Below, piece by piece: positions 58,773-64,000 of a stretch of 64,000 bases of DNA. The stretch is from contig QLIY01000793.1 of assembly GCA_003260075.1 (NCBI GenBank), positions 1-64,000 on the forward strand, in the 5' to 3' direction. The first letter of the stretch is position 1. Each line of letters starts with the position of its first letter. The translations under genes and the position numbers were made by a program. This DNA is from Phallusia mammillata. Lineage: Eukaryota > Chordata > Ascidiacea > Phlebobranchia > Ascidiidae. Under the pieces are notes generated by a model. The model saw only the letters and a list, made by a program, of their open reading frames with translations, did no database searches and was not told the origin of the DNA.

Positions 58773-61700
58773 CTAACAAGGTGGTTTGCAAAACTGTTTT
58801 TCAGCTTGTTTGAAGTAACCTTCGATGTCAGGATTTTCGACGTCAATCCTAAATAATCTGTCGTCATCACCCGTGATGTCTCGGAACTCCTCCATGACAA
58901 GTTGCTTGCTGCGTGACGTCAGTGCTATGACGTTGGTCTGTAAAAAGGATAAATAAAAAACTGACTTACGTTGTCAACAACAAGTTTTTTTTTCTGATGA
59001 TTTGGTTTGGGGAGTAGTTTATCTTCTCATCAATTACAAATTGGTTGACTTAGTTTCGTTCGTCTGTAGCTAAATTTGTGTTAATTTAGAACAGCTAAAC
59101 ATGGAAGTTTTTGTAAAAAACTGCTGAAGTTTTTGTAAAAATGAAATCCCAACTAAACATGGACGCTGCTGGTTGGGGGGGGGGTTGCTAAAGTTTTTGT
59201 AAAAATGAAATCCCAACTAAACATGGACGCTGCTGGTTAAGTTAAAAATGTAAGACGAAAGTTAAGTTTATTTTTTGGGATTGGTTCGGGAGTGACGTCA
59301 CACTCGGTCTCATTTGTGCAGCTATTCACCAAAGTTCGGGCCTGAAACGGGCTTGGTTAGAAAATCAGCTTTGGTCTGGATTTCGGGCTTATAATGTCAG
59401 GTTAGTTTCCAGTTTCGGGCTATGTTGTTTCGAGTGTCATGTCTTCCTTCATAAATTAGACACATTTTTGGATATAAATGCCATGGTATGTTCCTGTACT
59501 TACAGAGTAACCAAGCTCTCTTGCTCGTTTAGCTGGTTCTTTGACGTCGTCATTAGAATTGCTATCAGTAATTACTGTCAAAGCTTTTGGTACTTCCGGC
59601 CCTCTAGCTCCAGCTTGAATTGAGTAAAAATGATTCAAGGCGTGTTGAATTGCTGCTCCCGTATTCACCAAGCCATCCTCTGTCGATTTGAAGAAGGATT
59701 ATTTAAAAATATTTACACTTCGTATCTGTCATTATGCACCAATTGTCCCCTCCACTTTGTAGTTGCCGACTTGGTGGTTATTTTAGTGCAATTATGTTGC
59801 TATGCTTTCTTTTACCGAAATAAAACTATAATAAAACTAACAAAAAGGGAAATAAAACTAACTTAACTCCAAAAATGGGAGATATTTTCTCGCAAAATAC
59901 ATCTTGAATCAAAGTTGTAAGTCGGGCCGGCCTTACGCCACTATTCGTGTCCGTAATGTTTTTTAAATATAAATCCTTGAAGTAGTTAATTGTTGGACTT
60001 AACCTAATGCCTTATAGCGCTAAAACGTCATGTTTAAACGACTGTCTATTCGTTTCCATTGTGTATGTTTTTTTTAATTATAGGCCTGTCAAAACGAGTC
60101 GGGTTCGGACTCGTATATCGGGCCTGCTTACAACTCTGCTTAAAATGTTACCAGTGTTCATCGGCACCAGCCTTGTCGTTAGTAACCCAGTTAAAACGGC
60201 CACGTCTCCCTGGTATTCGTTAAAGAAATGCTGGGATGATAACAGAGGGCTTCCACTATAGTAAAATCCGGCGAACAAAGCGGAGTCAAGTCCAATTGCT
60301 ACGCGTCTGAAACAGTAACTTAATTAAGGCTAAACAATAGGACAGTTACAAAGTCCTGCATGAGCTAATTTATACACAAAACAAAACAAATGTAACAAAC
60401 TATTTAGACAAAACCTATAGTTTGAGCTTGAGACAAAATAACAAACCGGAGATATACAGATTTATAACTTGGTTTTTGCTTAAAAATTTGTACCTTTCTA
60501 AGATTGCACAAAAACGGTTTTACATTCTTTAAAATTTAAATCATTGCACATTTTTTGGGCTGGTGTAAAAGTATTTTTGTTGGAAATTGAATGTATTTTT
60601 ACCTTGCAGATTGTGCAATGAGATACATAACAGTTCGGAAGCTTTCGTTGTTGGAAGTGTGATAAAGAAGCACTGAGTCGTAGACAAAGTATGGTGGACA
60701 GGGTTCTGTGTGAATAAATGTACAGAAATTTTAAACCGGAGTTCTAAACCTGGGTCTGGCAATCGCGTAACAGAAGGGAAGCATTGACATGAATATAAGC
60801 ATTTGCTTCTTAATTAATCATTGACGTTAAATGAACATTTGTTTATCTGGTAAATTATAAGATCCACTGAATAGGTATGTTCATTTTACTACATAAAGCA
60901 CTGGAGATTCAGCGCAAATACAATGGTGCCTAAACTGTATTAATTATAACTACAAGATCCGAAATACTTAGAAAATCAGTGAGAAAGTATTTAATTTCCA
61001 TGTACTAAATTACCCCAAGTTGAAAACCTCTAGTCTGTTTCTGGTATAGCTTAGTTTGCGTAACAAGCTAAGACAAACCACTTTAGCCAACAAACACAGC
61101 TTAGGGGGCATTGTCTAACATTTGTCCTGTATCATCTGAACTGAACTTGTTTGAAACATTTTTTCTTTTCTGGTATCTTACTTGCGCAACAGGGTAAAGG
61201 CCTCGACCATGATCCAGTTTTCAAACATGTTGTGGTGTCGAAATCAGCAGGGTAAACTTGGTATGACTCTTCGTCACACGTTACTTTGCAAACAGAACCA
61301 GCCCTATGATCGTCACTGCATGATAAAGAGACGTGGGGAGTTGTTGGAATTGCAGGGCAACCTGACCAAGAGAAATTAAGTGTCAAGTAATGACATACAA
61401 TTGAGTAAAAAGTTTTAAAGTGTAATGCCCTAACTAAGTATGTATAAGTATAAATGAATGACATTCAGGTAAGGTACGAATAAATATCGAGTCACTATTT
61501 AAGTTATAAACTGAAAAGATTAAGTTCACGTACGATTTCTGCATTAAGTAAACTATACTGTACATGATTTACAGTTTCTAGTATTTGAAATGGAAACAAG
61601 TCGAGGCATTTGGAAAAACTTCAGGATATTCGTAAACAAGGATGCATAACCAACTAAAATAACAAACTACAGTGTACGAATTTGAATGATAGATCAATGT

Positions 61701-63504
61701 ATTGGCTGAAGTTAGCATCAAAACAAGGCCCAAACCTTGCGTCCTTATGCAAGTCTGTGTGGCAGTGTTGCAGGCGTCACCATGACAACAACACGTACAT
61801 CGTGAGTTGGGTTGATCATCGTTACAAGCAGATGAATACTCGTCCTGTGCTGAGTTCTGGTAAACAAGTAAATTGGCGATTTATGAGTTTAGGCGGTTGG
61901 ATTGGAATCTAAACACATGTGCACGTTTTTGACCTGATTTTCATTTCTCTTGCATGTAACATCTTCCTTGCAGCCTTTTACGACGAAAACGTTTTTGTCC
62001 ACACGTCTTACTATCGTTTGACATACGTCCTGTTTTCGAAATGACAAAGATTAGTTATATTTTTCACCAAAAGCGACATGCTTATACCCAACAAACTCCA
62101 AAACATAAAAGTTTGGCGTCATCTGCGATAAAAATTAATGCAGAAATGCAATTATATAAGCTACGGATGATCATCATACGTTTTATTTTGTTTTGATTAT
62201 ACAGTTGCAACGAAAAGACCGTAGAAACAAACAGATAACGTCGTTGTCGCTAAACTAACAAACTTATGAATGTGAAACACTGACGTTATTTCCTGTACAC
62301 GTTGCCAGTTTTCCGTGTTTTGCACAATCTTCGGGGCTGTCCATTTCAGTGCAGGTCCAACACTCCAAACCTTAAAACATCAATAAGAAAACATTGTAGC
62401 AGGCCTTATTTTGACACGACATAGAACTATTTCAAAAGGTAATTAAGTAGAAGTTCTATTTGAGTTAGAAAGTGAATTAGGCAATGGAGTCCTTTTTTAC
62501 CATCAAGTGTTTTATTGTGAAAAGTTTTTTTTGGTTTGAAGTTGGTAAAACAGCTATAAGAGTTTGTGTCAGTCAATGTTTTGAAACTACCTCGTACCGC
62601 ATAGCATCTTTGTTCTGTTGTTTAACCGTGATGTGACTGTTGTTCGTTATTAGTGGTAGTTAATATTAATGAATAGGGGGGGGGGAAAAAATAAATGCCA
62701 GAGAGATTGTGTATACAGAATACAGCTTTGTGCGGACGTTTCAATAAGCGATGTTATGATCAACTGTGCAGGTTGTCGGTTGGACAAAAACTGGCAAATC
62801 TTATGTACTCGTGTAAGAGCATCAAGTCAATAGATGATAAGCTGCAGACAGTGCACGCTGTTTCGACCAACAAGGTCTCATCAGTATAGCTGGTAACGAG
62901 AAGTAGTCCGTATTGGCTAATGTAGCCATCCAACGGGACTCCAGTTTGTTGGGAGTAACATGCTAGAAAGCAATGTCTCACCTATTCTGTTTGATGCCAC
63001 AACTTATGTATTCGAACCACTGATTAACCAAAACATTGGAATCTAAACACATGTGCACGTTTTTGACCTGATTTTCGTTTTTCTTGCATGTAACATCTTC
63101 CTTGCAGCCTTTTACGACGAAAACGTTTTTGTCCACACGTCTTACTATCGTTTGACATACGTCCTGTTTTCGAAATGACAAAGATTAGTTATATTTTTCA
63201 CCAAAAGCGACATGCTTATACCCAACAAACTCCAAAACATAAAAGTTTGGCGTCATCTGCGATAAAAATTAATGCAGAAATGCAATTATATAAGCTACGG
63301 ATGATCATCATACGTTTTATTTTGTTTTGATTATACAGTTGCAACGAAAAGACCGTAGAAACAAACAGATAACGTCGTTGTTGCTAAACTAACAAACTTA
63401 TGAATGTGAAACACTGACGTTATTTGCTGTACACGTTGCCAGTTTTCCGTGCCTTGCACAATCTTCGGGGCTATCCATTTCAGTGCAGGTCCAACACTCC
63501 AAAC
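58773..63504 (-). CDS. Ly6/uPAR - CCP (sushi) - VWA multidomain secreted protein (5' end not found)
   Basis: Minus-strand exons with consistent phases include Ly6 exon A (62285-62370; duplicate 63419-63504), Ly6 exon B (63035-63163; duplicate 61901-62029), Ly6 exon C (61736-61856), CCP (61182-61361), and VWA exons 60603-60705, 60187-60306 (3' border uncertain), 59504-59677 and 58773-58937 with stop. The three-finger domain shows 'LECWTC', then 'CQTIVRRVD', ending 'CTCCCHGDACN'. The CCP domain shows 'GCPAIPTTPHVSLSC' to 'GSWSRPLPCC'. The VWA part ends with 'TNVIALTSRSKQLVMEEF'. The usual MIDAS DxSxS is absent ('YDSVLLYHTSNNESF'), so metal binding is doubtful. The cysteine-rich modules imply a secreted or surface protein, but the signal-peptide exon is not identified. 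Function is unknown; adhesion or immune recognition is a guess. Confidence 0.7.
59110..59250. repeat. Direct duplication around a poly-G join
   Basis: About 55 bases containing 'AAATGAAATCCCAACTAAAC' occur before and after 10 G at 59175-59184, in the last intron of the Ly6-CCP-VWA gene. Confidence 0.7.
61901..62520. repeat. Segmental duplication, copy 1 (Ly6 exons A and B)
   Basis: Near-identical (a few per cent different) to 63035-63660. It contains both Ly6 exons A and B. In this copy the homology stops exactly at the last base of exon B (61901), and no GT donor follows, so exon B here appears unusable as it stands. Confidence 0.85.
62677..62982. other. Sequence between duplicated Ly6 segments
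   Basis: Begins with 10 G (62677-62686) and continues with A/T-rich DNA. It has two small overlapping frames on opposite strands (62695-62889 and 62760-62981) and no recognisable domain. Confidence 0.4.
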
Positions 63505-63660
63505 CTTAAAACATCAATGAGAAAACATTGTAGCAGGGCTTATTTTGACACGACGTAGAACTCTTTCAACAGAGTTCTATTTGAGTTAGAAAGTCATCAA
63601 TGAGATGGAGTCCTTTTTTTACCATCAAGTGTTTTATTGTGAAAAGTTTTTTTTGGTTTA
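63035..63660. repeat. Segmental duplication, copy 2 (Ly6 exons A and B)
   Basis: Counterpart of 61901-62520. Exon B here is followed by GTTTTG, a weak donor that joins exon C in phase; a later donor at 62982 would break the frame. Another 10-G join lies at 63670-63679. Confidence 0.8.
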
Positions 63661-63949
63661 AAGTTGGTAGGGGGGGGGGTAACCTCGTTTCAAGGAACAG
63701 TAACAAACTGACCTGATCATGTCGGGTTTTCGTGCTCTTTCGCATAAACATCGGACAAACCAACAGCAAATGGCCGGGATTTTTCTCTGCTTTACGAGGG
63801 ATTTTCGTGCATTCGAGTCGATGGACCGATAATTTAATCAGTCTAAAAATACTTAAGGGATTTTGTTCAGTGGCCGGTAATCTATTTTGGGCTCTGAAAA
63901 CTTTTATTGAATCATCAGTTTCCTTTTATAAATCAGATTTAACAGCAAC

Positions 63950-64000
63950 ATGAAATGGTTAACTTTCTGTTTTTTGTTGTTGATTAATTTGTCTGTCATA
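63950..64000 (+). CDS. Start of a secreted-protein gene at the right edge
   Basis: An ATG at 63950 opens MKWLTFCFLLLINLSVI, a basic N-terminus followed by a hydrophobic core, as in a signal peptide. A TTTTATAAAT box lies about 20 bases upstream, close for a TATA box. The frame runs off the window. It would be divergent to the Ly6-CCP-VWA gene. The product is unknown. Confidence 0.5.
   Translation, partial: MKWLTFCFLLLINLSVI

Noticed and set aside
1-64000. CRISPR array, bacterial operon or prophage
   Set aside because: Spliced animal genes throughout; the regular repeats are minisatellite and satellite DNA without spacers.

Overview
This is a eukaryotic, animal nuclear-genome window: about 35% GC by eye, spliced genes with mostly short GT-AG introns, and many small DNA transposons. 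The orthologues recognised (MIOS, TMEM128, ERGIC1, a meltrin-type ADAM) are animal genes. The compact layout, the many near-identical local duplications and the AT-rich intergenic DNA fit an ascidian tunicate such as Ciona; that placement is inference. The sequence is draft quality: two long N gaps, single Ns, and 26 poly-G tracts, most of them about 10 bases long and joining near-identical pieces.

Left part (1-8.7 kb): three compact conserved housekeeping genes. MIOS (GATOR2 subunit) is on the minus strand and runs off the left edge. TMEM128 is on the plus strand, head to head with MIOS. ERGIC1 is on the minus strand, tail to tail with TMEM128. Exon phases close across all three, so the models are reliable. 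Next, 8.7-11.3 kb has no recognisable gene.

Middle (11.4-36.4 kb): one large minus-strand gene in 20 coding exons, 1,102 codons plus stop. It encodes an ADAM metalloprotease-disintegrin with signal peptide, prodomain, furin site, zinc protease motif, disintegrin and cysteine-rich domains, EGF, one transmembrane helix and a very proline-rich tail. Its introns hold a 21-bp minisatellite, hAT-type miniature elements, a roughly 125-bp tandem satellite with an N gap, and a tRNA-derived SINE.

Right-middle (37.3-57.1 kb): a cluster of about a dozen copies of a class I SAM-dependent methyltransferase gene with single-exon reading frames. Copies left of about 43.5 kb are on the minus strand and those right of about 45.4 kb on the plus strand. 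The two sets are mirrored around a large imperfect palindrome. Only two copies read through uninterrupted (39521-40419 and 45955-46860); the rest are truncated, frameshifted, stopped or cut by poly-G joins. A young LTR retrotransposon with matching LTRs and a 5-bp target duplication sits inside the array.

Right end (58.8-63.5 kb): a minus-strand gene whose exons encode a Ly6/uPAR three-finger domain, a CCP/sushi domain and a VWA-like domain, an unusual combination. Its Ly6 exons are duplicated, and a decayed piece of the same gene lies inside the methyltransferase array at 55.9-56.4 kb. A signal-peptide start on the plus strand opens another gene at the extreme right edge.
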